Source of the DNA: a virus
Direction: 5' to 3' (one strand)
Virus record (IMG/VR): IMGVR_UViG_3300032893_000183
Span: 1-36,316 of that record
Length of the DNA stretch: 36,316 bases
Both the position numbers and the translations under genes were made by a program. The stretch's first letter is position 1, and each line of letters starts with the position of its first letter. The notes beneath the pieces were generated by a model. That model made no database searches and had not been told where the DNA came from. It worked only from the letters and a program-made list of their open reading frames with translations. This document shows, piece after piece, positions 17,666-25,625 of this stretch.

Positions 17666-18745
17666 TTATGCAATCTGATATGCCACGAGTTGACAGTTAA
17701 ACAGGCCAACCGTTCCACCGTTCTGAGACTTAGCTTTTACCTGATAAGTCTGAGTCGTGTTGGCTGATGCGGTAACGATCGTCCACACAGCTCCGCAAGG
17801 AATAGCTTGCTGAGACGGCCCACCAAGAGTTGTCTGATAGTAAACCGTGCTGTTGGTGGTGTCCACGATCTCTATGTCCAAGAAGTCGCTGGTCTGAGAC
17901 TGAATGTAACCGTTCGACCCGACCACAGGTATAAGTCCCAGCCATATATAGCCGTTGTTGCTATTGATCGGGAACGCGATGCTCAAGTTCGTGACGTTCA
18001 CGTACGAAGTAGAACTGGTCGTGAAAGTACCGCAAGATGAAGACAGCGCAAAGTAGTTTGGTCCAGACGGACTCACGCCGATAGCGATCGAGCGCGGTGC
18101 CATGTTGTCTGGAGTAAGACCATTTGCTACTGGAGCATAAGCGGCCATGTTCCCTGAAGCATCCAAGGACAAGAATGACTGAGATCCAGGAAGCAACGGC
18201 AATGCCACGCTGTAGAACGAGGCGATGGCTGAGGGCGGCGTTAGCTGAACACCGTTGGAAGTTAATGCCGTGTTCGGGCGGATCGTCACCGAGCCTATGT
18301 CGAAGTTGGCCGGAGTGTTAGATCCAGCGCCTTGCTTCCACGTAAACGTGCCAGAAGCGTAACTTTGGCCAGGAATGCTCGCGGCGATAGCGTTGACGAC
18401 ACCGTTCTTGGTGATCTGCGTCGCAAGACCGTTGCTGTCAGTGTACCACAGCTCGTTGATGCCAGAAGCAGGCGCAGATGACAGAGACTGAACGGTGGTC
18501 GAAGCAGACAAGCCAGCAGTCAATGCTGCATAAGACAGGTTCGTTGCCGGGTTGTTCTGAAAGGTCAAAGCCGAGTTGATGTTCAAGCCAGCCGGAGGGA
18601 TCTGTACGCCTTGGCCGGTCGTATGGTTGTGCGAGTCTACCTGAAGTAGAGAGGCGGCAAGGTTGTTCGCGTAGTCTGGACCTGGATCTACTGAAGGGAT
18701 CGGAATCGGAAGACCCATGTTTGGAGAAGTGAGTGTGTTTGCCAT
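17666..18745 (-). CDS. Structural tail protein
   Basis: 359 aa. The N-terminal pattern MGLPIPIPSVDPGPDYANNL and QVDSHNHTTGQGVQIPPAGL is common in tail appendage proteins, where a His-containing D-H-N-H-T-G turn precedes the shaft. Residues 60-200 are fibre-like (NGLATQITKNG). Residues 235-359 look like a small beta sandwich (CGTFTTSSTSYVNVTNLSIA). Placed between the 94-aa protein and the tail hub, it is probably a fibre adaptor or tail appendage. Confidence 0.75.
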   Translation of the reverse strand: MANTLTSPNMGLPIPIPSVDPGPDYANNLAASLLQVDSHNHTTGQGVQIPPAGLNINSALTFQNNPATNLSYAALTAGLSASTTVQSLSSAPASGINELWYTDSNGLATQITKNGVVNAIAASIPGQSYASGTFTWKQGAGSNTPANFDIGSVTIRPNTALTSNGVQLTPPSAIASFYSVALPLLPGSQSFLSLDASGNMAAYAPVANGLTPDNMAPRSIAIGVSPSGPNYFALSSSCGTFTTSSTSYVNVTNLSIAFPINSNNGYIWLGLIPVVGSNGYIQSQTSDFLDIEIVDTTNSTVYYQTTLGGPSQQAIPCGAVWTIVTASANTTQTYQVKAKSQNGGTVGLFNCQLVAYQIA

Positions 18746-18746
18746 G

Positions 18747-19031
18747 TCAGTAGCACCATATGTTCACGGTCACGTTGGCTGAAGACTCCAGCGTGAGCGT
18801 CTGAGAGTTAAAAGGCTGCGTCCTGTAGACTTCAGCCGCTGCGTTCTTGTCCACTATGATCCATCCCTGCATCATTCGACCAAGCTTATGGTTGATGACC
18901 ATAGGAGTGCTCGCTACCAGAGCGATTGAGTTGATCTGGTTACCCTGCCACAACGGTGACTGGATGACCGGATCAAGCTCGCTCTTCCACCGGGTCTGGG
19001 CTGATGTCCAAGGAAGTTGAAGTGGCAACAT
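18747..19031 (-). CDS. Small conserved tail/neck protein
   Basis: 94 aa. The central motif INHKLGRMMQGWIIVDKNAA followed by EVYRT is a recurring pattern in small podophage structural proteins encoded between the neck protein and the stabilisation protein. The C-terminus is beta-rich (ANVTVNIWCY). Probably a beta-sandwich subunit of the tail. The ATG overlaps the previous stop by one base (TGATG), indicating coupled translation. Confidence 0.7.
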   Translation of the reverse strand: MLPLQLPWTSAQTRWKSELDPVIQSPLWQGNQINSIALVASTPMVINHKLGRMMQGWIIVDKNAAAEVYRTQPFNSQTLTLESSANVTVNIWCY

Positions 19032-20041
19032 CAGTACATGCCTCCGCCGCCGTTACCCCATCCGTCAGAGCCATCTCCCCAAGAGAAGTTGATCGACTTG
19101 GAGTCAGTGACAGTCTGCGGCTCGCCGAGGTTACGGTTCTTGGCCATCTCATCGAGACGCTTGTTCTCCATCTCAACGTACGAGACAAAAACCGAGACGT
19201 CAGACTCTTCCTTCGCAAGCATCTTGATGCAGACGTCAGAGACGATGTACTCTTCCCATCCAGCGATGCCGTCGACGAGGTCAGTGAAGTTGATGAGCTG
19301 GTTCGGGCGTGGAGCATACCACATCCGCAAGGTCTGGTTTCCTTGAGTCTGCGGCACGATCATGAGGTTGTTGCCATTCAGCCGATACCGGATGTTCGTG
19401 ATGCCGTACATCGTGTACTGGTTCGGGTAGTTGTAGAGGTTCTTCTGGCGCAGGTTGAACTGCTTAACCGTCACGTAGCTGTTGGGGTCTTGGGGATTAA
19501 GCGCAACTTCGACGAGGAGCGCTTTGTAAAAATCGAGGGGCAGCGGGTAAAGTTGCTGATTCTGTCCGGTCGTCCAGGTGTAAGGAGTAGCCACGTAGTA
19601 ATCATCACCGTAAGCTTCCACGATCTTGTCATAGAGCCTCTTGTAGGACTGAGAGATCATGGAGATCATCTCTTGGTCCGTGTAGAACTGTGAGTTTTCC
19701 TTGTTGCAGCGCTGACGGCACTCAAGTGCGATGTTTCCGACGGTCGTCTGGCCAGGATTGAGGTTCAATCCTTGAAGAGTAGCCGTAGGGAGGCTCGAGT
19801 ACGTTCCATTACCGGCTTGAACGTAGTAGTAATAAACCGTGTTGGGCGTGCCAGTCGTATCTTGGTACTGAAGCGCCGTAGTTGTGCCCAGCTCAGCGAA
19901 GGTAACGCCATCGCTTGAGCGCGAGACGTAGTAGATCGTGGCCAGTGGAGTAACTGACCACGTCAACTGGACGAGCCCTTGAGCAGACATGATCTGAAAG
20001 TTGGCGGGAGTAAGAACTGGGCCAGTGGCGGGAATGGGCAT
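19031..20041 (-). CDS. Head-tail adaptor with N-terminal fibronectin type III domain
   Basis: 336 aa with two parts. Residues about 10-95 match an FN3 fold: LTPANFQIMSAQGLVQLTWS, then YYVSRSSDGVTF, YQDTT and VYYYYVQAGNG. Residues about 105-320 resemble podoviral adaptor/head-closure proteins (QFYTDQEMISMISQSYKRLY, YPLPLDFYKALLVEVALN, WYAPRP). They should form a dodecameric ring under the portal. The Gly/Trp-rich end (GDGSDGWGNGGGGMY) is likely flexible. An Ig-like module on this ring could protrude as a decoration or fibre docking site. Confidence 0.75.
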   Translation of the reverse strand: MPIPATGPVLTPANFQIMSAQGLVQLTWSVTPLATIYYVSRSSDGVTFAELGTTTALQYQDTTGTPNTVYYYYVQAGNGTYSSLPTATLQGLNLNPGQTTVGNIALECRQRCNKENSQFYTDQEMISMISQSYKRLYDKIVEAYGDDYYVATPYTWTTGQNQQLYPLPLDFYKALLVEVALNPQDPNSYVTVKQFNLRQKNLYNYPNQYTMYGITNIRYRLNGNNLMIVPQTQGNQTLRMWYAPRPNQLINFTDLVDGIAGWEEYIVSDVCIKMLAKEESDVSVFVSYVEMENKRLDEMAKNRNLGEPQTVTDSKSINFSWGDGSDGWGNGGGGMY

Positions 20042-20069
20042 CTAAGACCTCTACGGCAAGGAGGCTTAG
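20042..20069 (-). promoter_or_regulatory. Hairpin over the Shine-Dalgarno of the adaptor gene
   Basis: On the minus strand CTAAG-CCTC pairs with GAGG-(T)-CTTAG, a 9-bp stem with one bulged base and a 9-nt loop. GAGG is the ribosome site of the adaptor gene, whose ATG follows the stem directly. The 5' arm contains the stop codon of the upstream 96-aa gene, so a terminating ribosome would open it: a plausible coupling device. Confidence 0.4.
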
Positions 20070-20356
20070 GACTCTTTGCGCGGTTGTGCGGGAACGTCAG
20101 GCTCAGAAGGCTGAGCTTGCTCCGAGTGCATTTTATGAAGATCGTGAAAGTTGGCGAGAGCCTCCATCAGTTTCTGAGGAGACTTCTCGTCCATCGCAGC
20201 AAGTATATCCTGCGCTGCAGCATGACGACCGTCTGGAGTACCGTCAAGAGCGGACGATGCTTCCGGCTTCATGGGCGCGGAGGTCATCGAACCGTCCTTG
20301 TGTTGCCGACGCGACATGATAGTCGCGACAGCCTTCTTACGATCGTGGATGATCAC
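20066..20356 (-). CDS. Small hydrophilic hypothetical protein
   Basis: 96 aa, not recognised. Basic N-terminus (MIIHDRKKAVATIMSRRQHK), a helical middle (GRHAAAQDILAAMDEKSPQK, LMEALANFHDLHKMH) and an acidic Pro-rich C-terminus. It lies between two structural genes. Helical, charged small proteins in this position are often head-completion or assembly factors, but nothing specific can be said. The start lies 2 bases after the previous stop. Confidence 0.7.
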   Translation of the reverse strand: MIIHDRKKAVATIMSRRQHKDGSMTSAPMKPEASSALDGTPDGRHAAAQDILAAMDEKSPQKLMEALANFHDLHKMHSEQAQPSEPDVPAQPRKES

Positions 20357-20358
20357 GG

Positions 20359-21051
20359 TTAAACTCCCTGAGCGGAGTTGTTCAGATACAGTACCAGCGA
20401 GATGACGCTATTGTCTGCGGGAGCAGCGAGCAGTGGAGTAGCGCCAGAGCTGTTGGCTTTATAACAGCCGAGGACGATCTGCATGCCGTTGCTGTTGCCA
20501 GAGGTGTAAGCGCCGTTGGAGTTAGCAAGGTTCGCATCACCGATGGCGTCGATGCTGAAGATGCCAGTGCCTGTCGCAGCCGGAGGAGCTACTTTGGCAG
20601 TGGTATCAGTGCCAGCGCCGGTAGCAGCAGCGATGAACGCTACGCCGACAGCCGGAGTGATGTTGGCCGGAACACCGAGGGTGATCCAGTTGGCAGCAGT
20701 TGCAGCGCCAAGGTTCGTGATCACGTAGGCATTGCCGATAGTCAACAGGGCATCAGATGCGTCCATTGAGATGCTAGACCCAACCGGAACGACCCGACCG
20801 CCGAAGGCGCTCAAGAGCCGGTTGTAGTTGTCCTGGAGTTGAACGACGATGACGCCAGCCTGAGGATTCGGGTTACCGGCAGCGGGTGTAGCACTGGTGT
20901 GCATGTACACGTTCGCGATGCGGCCCGAGTTCTTCAGCGAGCGGATGCCTAGACCGTTGCCGTTCGCCGAGTCAACGACGAAGCTACAATCGAGGATCGT
21001 GGCTTTGTTGTGGGGATTGTAGGTGAACTGGATGTCTCTACGATTTGACAT
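20359..21051 (-). CDS. Probable capsid-associated structural protein
   Basis: 230 aa, Ala/Gly/Asn/Val-rich and largely beta. MSNRRDIQFTYNPHNKATIL opens it, followed by alternating strands (GVIVVQLQDNYNRLLSAFGG) and an Ala/Gly-rich middle. It follows the major capsid gene and has a good ribosome site (AAGGAAAG). Candidate roles are head decoration or a minor capsid subunit. It is not similar enough to a family I know to name it. Confidence 0.7.
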   Translation of the reverse strand: MSNRRDIQFTYNPHNKATILDCSFVVDSANGNGLGIRSLKNSGRIANVYMHTSATPAAGNPNPQAGVIVVQLQDNYNRLLSAFGGRVVPVGSSISMDASDALLTIGNAYVITNLGAATAANWITLGVPANITPAVGVAFIAAATGAGTDTTAKVAPPAATGTGIFSIDAIGDANLANSNGAYTSGNSNGMQIVLGCYKANSSGATPLLAAPADNSVISLVLYLNNSAQGV

Positions 21052-21133
21052 GGAACTTTCCTTTTTTGACCAAGGGCGTTATACCGATGGTGGGTGGATT
21101 ACTGCTCCTACGATACCCCTAAGGCAGGAGAGA

Positions 21134-21155
21134 GAAGGCCCGCGAACGAGCCTTC
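21134..21155 (-). terminator. Stable hairpin after the major capsid gene
   Basis: On the minus strand a 9-bp stem (GAAGGCTCG / CGGGCCTTC, one G-U pair) is closed by a UUCG tetraloop, 13 bases past the capsid stop codon. No long U-tract follows (TCTCTCTCC), so it may be a partial terminator or a 3' stabiliser that keeps capsid mRNA abundant. The remaining sequence to 21052 shows only the next gene's ribosome site. Confidence 0.5.
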
Positions 21156-21167
21156 TATCAATTCAGG

Positions 21168-22460
21168 TTAGAACTCTTGCAGTTGTACCTGGATCGCGCC
21201 GTTGTGACCGGGCTTGTTGGTGTACATGTTACCGTACATACCAACGCGCAGTTCAGCAGCATCGAGGCCAGGGACGCGGAGGATCTCGATCTCGTCCATG
21301 TACTTCAAGATATGGGGAGCCGGGTTCTGCGAGCGCAGGCACCACGAGTCCATCTCGAGGGCATAGATGACACCGTCCGGGCAGTTCCTGTCGGGGAACA
21401 CGCTCATCACGGTGTTGGCGCCGTTTACTTGCACGCCACGGAAGCCGATCTCACCAACTTTATGGTCAAGGTAGACCACCTTGGAGCCGAGCGAGGTGAT
21501 GAGGGCGGTGTAGGTCGAGTACGAGCAGATACCCGTATCAACGCGACCGCCGTTCAACGCAATGCGTCCAGTACCTTGGAGCAACGCTTCTTCGAGGGAC
21601 AGGGCGCTACCGTTGAAGGTCACACCGGCCAGACGCTGAACGTCTTGGTTACGGTTAACACCGAAGAAGGTGTCGGAACCGCCGGGACCAGACAAGGGCA
21701 GCCAAGCGGCCAGACCAGCGATCTTGAGGAGGCTGTTCGTGGTCGTTGAACCTGAGGGCTGGAAGTTGTTGTTGGAAGTCGTCGGCAAGTCACCTTGGAC
21801 GGCCAGGTAGTAGTTCGCGGGCCAGTCGGAGGCGATGTTGGTCGCGCAGGTCACGTTCAGGGTACCGAGGTTACGGTTCACCGAGGTGACAGTGGCGACG
21901 TCGGTCGGAGCCGAGCCGGAACCGTCGATGTTCTGAACAGCGACGAGGACTTGGTTACCTTCCAACTGAACAGCATCATCCGGGTTTGCTAGTGTAATCA
22001 AGTAGTTCGTACCTGACACGTTGGCGACCGAGGCGATCTGAGCGATCGTACCAGCACCGTTACGGAACATGGCCGAAGCGATGCGGTTGGTTTCGTTCTG
22101 GAACGCAGCGTCGATCATCAACTCAGCGCCGTCGATGAAGGCACCGGGATCAGACTGAGCAGCGGCCAGCAACTGACCATCGATCGTGGCCAGCGAGAAG
22201 TCGGACACGCGAGTGACCAAGAACTCTGCAACTAGCGGAGACGACTGGTTGTTGTAGGCGCTTGCGAAGGTGGCAGACGAGCCTTGAGTAAGTCCGTACA
22301 CGACGGGAACCGGGTAGTATTTACCAGGAAACTTCTCTTCCTTCTTGATCATGGCCAGCATCGGGTTGTCTTTGTAAGTCAACCACTGGACCTTTTGTTC
22401 GTCGTACAATTCTTTCAGGATGCCCGCGACGTTCGCTTGGGTAAAACCTGCATATGCCAT
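21168..22460 (-). CDS. Major capsid protein (HK97 fold)
   Basis: 430 aa. It follows portal and scaffold, the canonical head order. The N-terminal helix region includes GILKELYDEQKVQWLTYKDN. Then comes a GKYYPVPVVYGLTQGSSATF segment like the E-loop/N-arm start of podoviral coat proteins. The spine-helix area is AAFQNETNRIASAMFRNGAG, and the C-terminal P-domain strand region is DEIEILRVPGLDAAELRVGM followed by YGNMYTNKPGHNG. The inserted section at about 165-235 (NIDGSGSAPTDVATVTSV...) could be a surface I-domain. Translation starts behind a sequestered SD (see 22463-22531). Confidence 0.85.
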   Translation of the reverse strand: MAYAGFTQANVAGILKELYDEQKVQWLTYKDNPMLAMIKKEEKFPGKYYPVPVVYGLTQGSSATFASAYNNQSSPLVAEFLVTRVSDFSLATIDGQLLAAAQSDPGAFIDGAELMIDAAFQNETNRIASAMFRNGAGTIAQIASVANVSGTNYLITLANPDDAVQLEGNQVLVAVQNIDGSGSAPTDVATVTSVNRNLGTLNVTCATNIASDWPANYYLAVQGDLPTTSNNNFQPSGSTTTNSLLKIAGLAAWLPLSGPGGSDTFFGVNRNQDVQRLAGVTFNGSALSLEEALLQGTGRIALNGGRVDTGICSYSTYTALITSLGSKVVYLDHKVGEIGFRGVQVNGANTVMSVFPDRNCPDGVIYALEMDSWCLRSQNPAPHILKYMDEIEILRVPGLDAAELRVGMYGNMYTNKPGHNGAIQVQLQEF

Positions 22461-22462
22461 AA

Positions 22463-22531
22463 GAGTACCTCAAATTCGAGCTGGGAAGCTCGGTAATGTG
22501 TTTGGATGCTTGAGAGTGCATTGAGGTACCC
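22463..22531 (-). promoter_or_regulatory. Long-range stem sequestering the capsid gene Shine-Dalgarno
   Basis: GTACCTCAA at the 5' end pairs exactly with TTGAGGTAC at the 3' end (minus strand), extended to 11 pairs by one G-U and one G-C. The 3' arm contains GAGGT, the only ribosome site of the capsid gene, 5-8 bases before its ATG. A second perfect hairpin (CGAGCT-TCCC-AGCTCG) lies in the loop. The leader could therefore switch capsid translation between closed and open states. Confidence 0.55.
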
Positions 22532-22550
22532 GGAATGACTAGGTGGGTAT

Positions 22551-22589
22551 ATTGTCTATGACGACAATGATGCTCTACAACCTAGAGCA
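22551..22589 (-). other. Two tandem stem-loops between tRNA-Asn and the capsid gene
   Basis: TGCTCTA/TAGAGCA (7 bp, 5-nt loop; 22571-22589) and ATTGTC/GACAAT (6 bp, 6-nt loop; 22551-22568) follow each other. Neither has a U-tract on the minus strand. They may protect the processed capsid mRNA 5' end or be cleavage sites. Confidence 0.45.
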
Positions 22590-22602
22590 AAAGGTGCAAA
22601 GT
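22575..22602 (-). repeat. tRNA trailer element, copy 1
   Basis: The minus strand just downstream of tRNA-Asn reads ACTTT, GCAC, CTTTTG, CTCTA, GG, TTGTAG. The same blocks in the same order occur downstream of the tRNA-Met-like gene at 29296-29325 with only small insertions. The shared blocks total about 25 bases. It overlaps one hairpin. Confidence 0.55.
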
Positions 22603-22690
22603 CTATAGCTGGACTGGATGGGATCGAACCACCGATAGGCTCCTTAACAGGGAGCTGCCTTACCAACTTGGCTACAGTCCAACTATAGAC
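22601..22690 (-). repeat. Inverted repeat extending the tRNA-Asn acceptor stem
   Basis: GTCTATAG and CTATAGAC (22683-22690 and 22601-22608) flank the tRNA exactly. With one T-G pair between leader base -1 and the discriminator, the acceptor stem continues to 16 pairs. In RNA this makes a long perfect helix crossing both processing sites. Confidence 0.6.
22609..22681 (-). tRNA. tRNA-Asn (anticodon GTT)
   Basis: A 73-nt cloverleaf: acceptor TGGACTG/CAGTCCA (7 bp), TA, D-arm GCC-AAGTTGGTAA-GGC, anticodon arm GCTCC-CTGTTAA-GGAGC with anticodon GTT, 5-nt variable loop, T-arm GGTGG-TTCGATC-CCATC, discriminator G as in Asn tRNAs. CCA is not encoded. It lies between scaffold and capsid genes in the late transcript. 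The Asn-rich structural proteins, mostly using AAC, would benefit from an extra tRNA-Asn; that reason is inference. Confidence 0.93.
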
Positions 22691-22706
22691 TCTGCCATCA
22701 GGTACT

Positions 22707-23636
22707 TTACTGTGGTTGACCGAAGTACTTGCCGATGAGACGCGCCTTCTTCTGGTCTGGGGTCTCGTTGGCAGGCTTGCTGATGGTCGACGCAACTGTC
22801 GCGCCCGTCTTATTAGACAGAGTTGGACGAGGAGCGGATGGACGCGGACTAACCTGCGGCTTCAGCGGCTCTTCTTTGACCGGAGCTTGGGGCTCGACCG
22901 GCTTACCTTGTCTTTTCTTCAATGTATTCATCTCTTTATCCTGTTCCTCGTAGAACTGTTCGACCATGTCTGCGGCTTCTTGAAGGCTGATCGGCTTGGC
23001 GTTCGGATCGGCCTTGAGGTCTTCTATCAGAACAGCCTTGGTCGTCTCATATATGAGATCTTCGGCCAGAGGACCGTGGAAGTTGCAGAACTCGTACTTG
23101 TCCTTGTCGGACGCGATCGTCGCCTTGATGCTCTGACGGAAGTTGCCGAGGACTTCTCGGTTCTTCTCTTCCTGTTGCTTCGCGAGGTCCGCTGCTTGGC
23201 TATCGGTGAACTTCTTGATCTCGTCCTGGGCAGCAGCGCGAGCCTTCTCTTCTGGCGTACGCTTATCTTCCTGGGCGGCGATGAAGTTGAACAGGTCCTT
23301 CTCGGAGAAGCCGATCAGCTTTAGGGCTGCAACGGGGTCCTTCACCTTCATGGTGTTGAACTGGTTGAGCTGGTCCTGGATGGCCTGGTTCTTCTGGCGC
23401 TCGCTCATGAACTGAGTCTGCTCACGCTTGAACGCTTCCCGCTGACGCTGAAGCTCAGCTTCCTTCTTGGCAAGGTGGGCGAACCTGGTCGACTCGAGGT
23501 CGGCTGACTTCGTCGGTTCCGTGGGAGCGGCGGCTGCAGCTTCCGGAGTCTGAACGACAGGCGCAGTGGCTGACGTGGTTGGCTGAGCGGCGGGGATAGT
23601 GGCTTTGAGAGCGGCTAATGCTTCGGCGTTACCCAT
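22707..23636 (-). CDS. Scaffolding protein
   Basis: 309 aa between portal and capsid genes. Residues 10-45 are Ala/Pro/Thr-rich and disordered. Residues 50-100 form a long charged coiled coil (AKKEAELQRQREAFKREQTQ). Residues 125-180 are Lys/Glu-rich helices. The C-terminus is basic (NETPDQKKARLIGKYFGQPQ), the usual coat-binding end of scaffolds. It would guide procapsid assembly and then leave. No protease gene is seen nearby, so it may be recycled rather than digested. Confidence 0.75.
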   Translation of the reverse strand: MGNAEALAALKATIPAAQPTTSATAPVVQTPEAAAAAPTEPTKSADLESTRFAHLAKKEAELQRQREAFKREQTQFMSERQKNQAIQDQLNQFNTMKVKDPVAALKLIGFSEKDLFNFIAAQEDKRTPEEKARAAAQDEIKKFTDSQAADLAKQQEEKNREVLGNFRQSIKATIASDKDKYEFCNFHGPLAEDLIYETTKAVLIEDLKADPNAKPISLQEAADMVEQFYEEQDKEMNTLKKRQGKPVEPQAPVKEEPLKPQVSPRPSAPRPTLSNKTGATVASTISKPANETPDQKKARLIGKYFGQPQ

Positions 23637-23645
23637 GTGGGCTCC

Positions 23646-25622
23646 TTATACGGCAGGCGCGTTGTTAGTGTTCTGGATCAAGGGACTGGTCGGGGTCGGG
23701 GCAGGATTCGCCATCGGCTGAACTGCAGCCTGCTGTTGGGCAGCTTGCTGAGCCTGAAGCGTCTGGAGAGCCTGTTGACCGGCGACGGCTTGCGCGGATA
23801 AACCTGTCAGATCATCCACGGCAGCTTTGAACTGCATGAGCAGCTCGAGTCGATCGTCCGGCGCGTTGTTCAGCTTCGCGTAGTTGTAGTACGCGAGGTA
23901 GAGATCGCCAGCCATCTGGAGGTCGAACTGAGGTTCTGGAGGAACGTAGACACCGTCGTTGAGCATGTCCTCGTAGATCTTATGGAGCAAGTCTTCGGCG
24001 GCGTTCGCCAGCTTGTCTGACATCTCGACATCAGGCATCGCCATGAGCCTGCGACCAGCGCGAGGGCTGATGAGCCCAGCCTGCATCCACTCTTGGACAG
24101 TTTCGTATCGGCCTGTGGGATCATCGGGCAAGCTCGAGGTCGGGTAGGCTTTGAGCACGTACTCGTCCTCTTTGAGCTGGATGTCCTTCCAGTCGATGGT
24201 CTCGATGAACTTCGCCTGTGGAAACACGACCTTATATGACTTCTTGCGCTTGTAGATGTCCTTCGCCCGGTCGATCATCTGCTTGTGGATCTCGAGGACG
24301 AAGTTTTCCATCTGTTGGCCAAGGAACAAGAAGCGATCATCTGCGATCTGGGTCATCGTGCGCAGACCTTTGCCGCTGTTAACGCCCATCGGCTTCAGGG
24401 AAGAAGACTCGAGTTGGCTCACGCCTTCTTGCTGGAACGACTTGGCGATCAGAGAGTCGATGTAGGGGTAGATGTCCTGCTGGATCATCGGAGGTGTAAC
24501 GTACTGCGGCGCCGTGCCGGTGTAGAAGATGATCGTGCCGACATCGTTGTTCAAGTGCTGGCTGACTACTCGAGAACCGTTCTCGACCAGGATCTTGAAA
24601 GAGCCGCCCATCCACATACTGCGCTGCACCAAGATCATCAGGCGGTTGATCTCCTGCTGAAGGTTCTGTAGGCGTTCGCAGGCACCTTGGCCCCAGAAGC
24701 CGATCAAGCGCTTGTTGTAATGGATCATGGGATACGGGAAGTAGTCTTCGTCCCAACTGTCCTTGTATATGACCTCGTCGCCGACACAGATAGCCTGGAG
24801 GCCATCCTTAGAATCCTTGGAGCTTCTGAGGTGATAAGATTCGCTAACCATGATGAGATCTGCAGCAGATCCTATCCCTGCCAGATCGATGAAGGCTGAC
24901 TGATGTGCGTTCTGAACGATCTCGCGGGCGCGGTCCTTAGCTTCGCCGTCATCGAATGACTCGACGAAGGCCAACATTATATCGCGGTCTACTGGTTTAA
25001 CGCGGTGCATCTGCCGGGGATTACCACCCAGGCCTTCGACGTGGTCGACGAAGAATTCGTGGGGGAAGCAGCGTTCTACCTTGACTTGATCCTCATCTTC
25101 AAAGACGTGGACGATGCCTGTTCCCCAGGCGCCAGCGTCTCGCAGTGCGTAGATGGACTTGACGTGAACATCTTCCCCGTATGCTTGTCCTTCTGCATAC
25201 TTAGAAAGCTGCTCAGCCTTGTGCTGCATGCCCCAGACACCGCCGTTGGTGAGGAAGACTGGGATGACTTTGTTCTTGGCCATCTTCGCGACCAAGGTAT
25301 CGATGACCGCAGCGCACACGTTGAAGCTGATCCTCGAGACGTTCGCGGCACCAGAGGCCGAGATCGACCGGGCAAGTCCAGGTCCGATGAAGTTGAAGGC
25401 CGACGAGTTACCGTAAAGTCGCGTAGATGAGACAAGCTGCTCAGTCCGCGTCTCTTGGTGAGTGGCGATGAACTTGATAGTGCTCTGGATCTGTCGACCC
25501 ATGTCGGTCTCTTCAGCCTTCCACCAGTAGTGCTTGGCAGCTTCGGAGACTTCCTTCTGACCTTCTTTGACCAGTACGCCATCGACGTACTTGTCCATGT
25601 GCTTGCTGTCTATCTTTGCCAT
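23646..25622 (-). CDS. Portal protein
   Basis: 658 aa, in the range of podoviral portals. N-terminal helices (MGRQIQSTIKFIATHQETRT) are followed by a conserved core: NVCAAVIDTLVAKMAKNKVI, FFVDHVEGLGGNPRQMHRVK, FPYPMIHYNKRLIGFWGQGA and CERLQNLQQEINRLMILVQR. Residues 500-560 hold PDDPTGRYETVQEWMQAGLI. The last 60 residues are Gln/Ala/Pro-rich, as in portal barrels. It would form the dodecameric vertex for DNA packaging with the terminase. Confidence 0.87.
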   Translation of the reverse strand: MAKIDSKHMDKYVDGVLVKEGQKEVSEAAKHYWWKAEETDMGRQIQSTIKFIATHQETRTEQLVSSTRLYGNSSAFNFIGPGLARSISASGAANVSRISFNVCAAVIDTLVAKMAKNKVIPVFLTNGGVWGMQHKAEQLSKYAEGQAYGEDVHVKSIYALRDAGAWGTGIVHVFEDEDQVKVERCFPHEFFVDHVEGLGGNPRQMHRVKPVDRDIMLAFVESFDDGEAKDRAREIVQNAHQSAFIDLAGIGSAADLIMVSESYHLRSSKDSKDGLQAICVGDEVIYKDSWDEDYFPYPMIHYNKRLIGFWGQGACERLQNLQQEINRLMILVQRSMWMGGSFKILVENGSRVVSQHLNNDVGTIIFYTGTAPQYVTPPMIQQDIYPYIDSLIAKSFQQEGVSQLESSSLKPMGVNSGKGLRTMTQIADDRFLFLGQQMENFVLEIHKQMIDRAKDIYKRKKSYKVVFPQAKFIETIDWKDIQLKEDEYVLKAYPTSSLPDDPTGRYETVQEWMQAGLISPRAGRRLMAMPDVEMSDKLANAAEDLLHKIYEDMLNDGVYVPPEPQFDLQMAGDLYLAYYNYAKLNNAPDDRLELLMQFKAAVDDLTGLSAQAVAGQQALQTLQAQQAAQQQAAVQPMANPAPTPTSPLIQNTNNAPAV

Positions 25623-25625
25623 ATA

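Noticed and set aside
22609-22690. tRNA as a phage attachment site or T7-type promoter (CTATAG)
   Set aside because: No integrase gene is present; CTATAG belongs to the inverted repeat and the rest of a T7 promoter is absent, as is a T7-type RNA polymerase.
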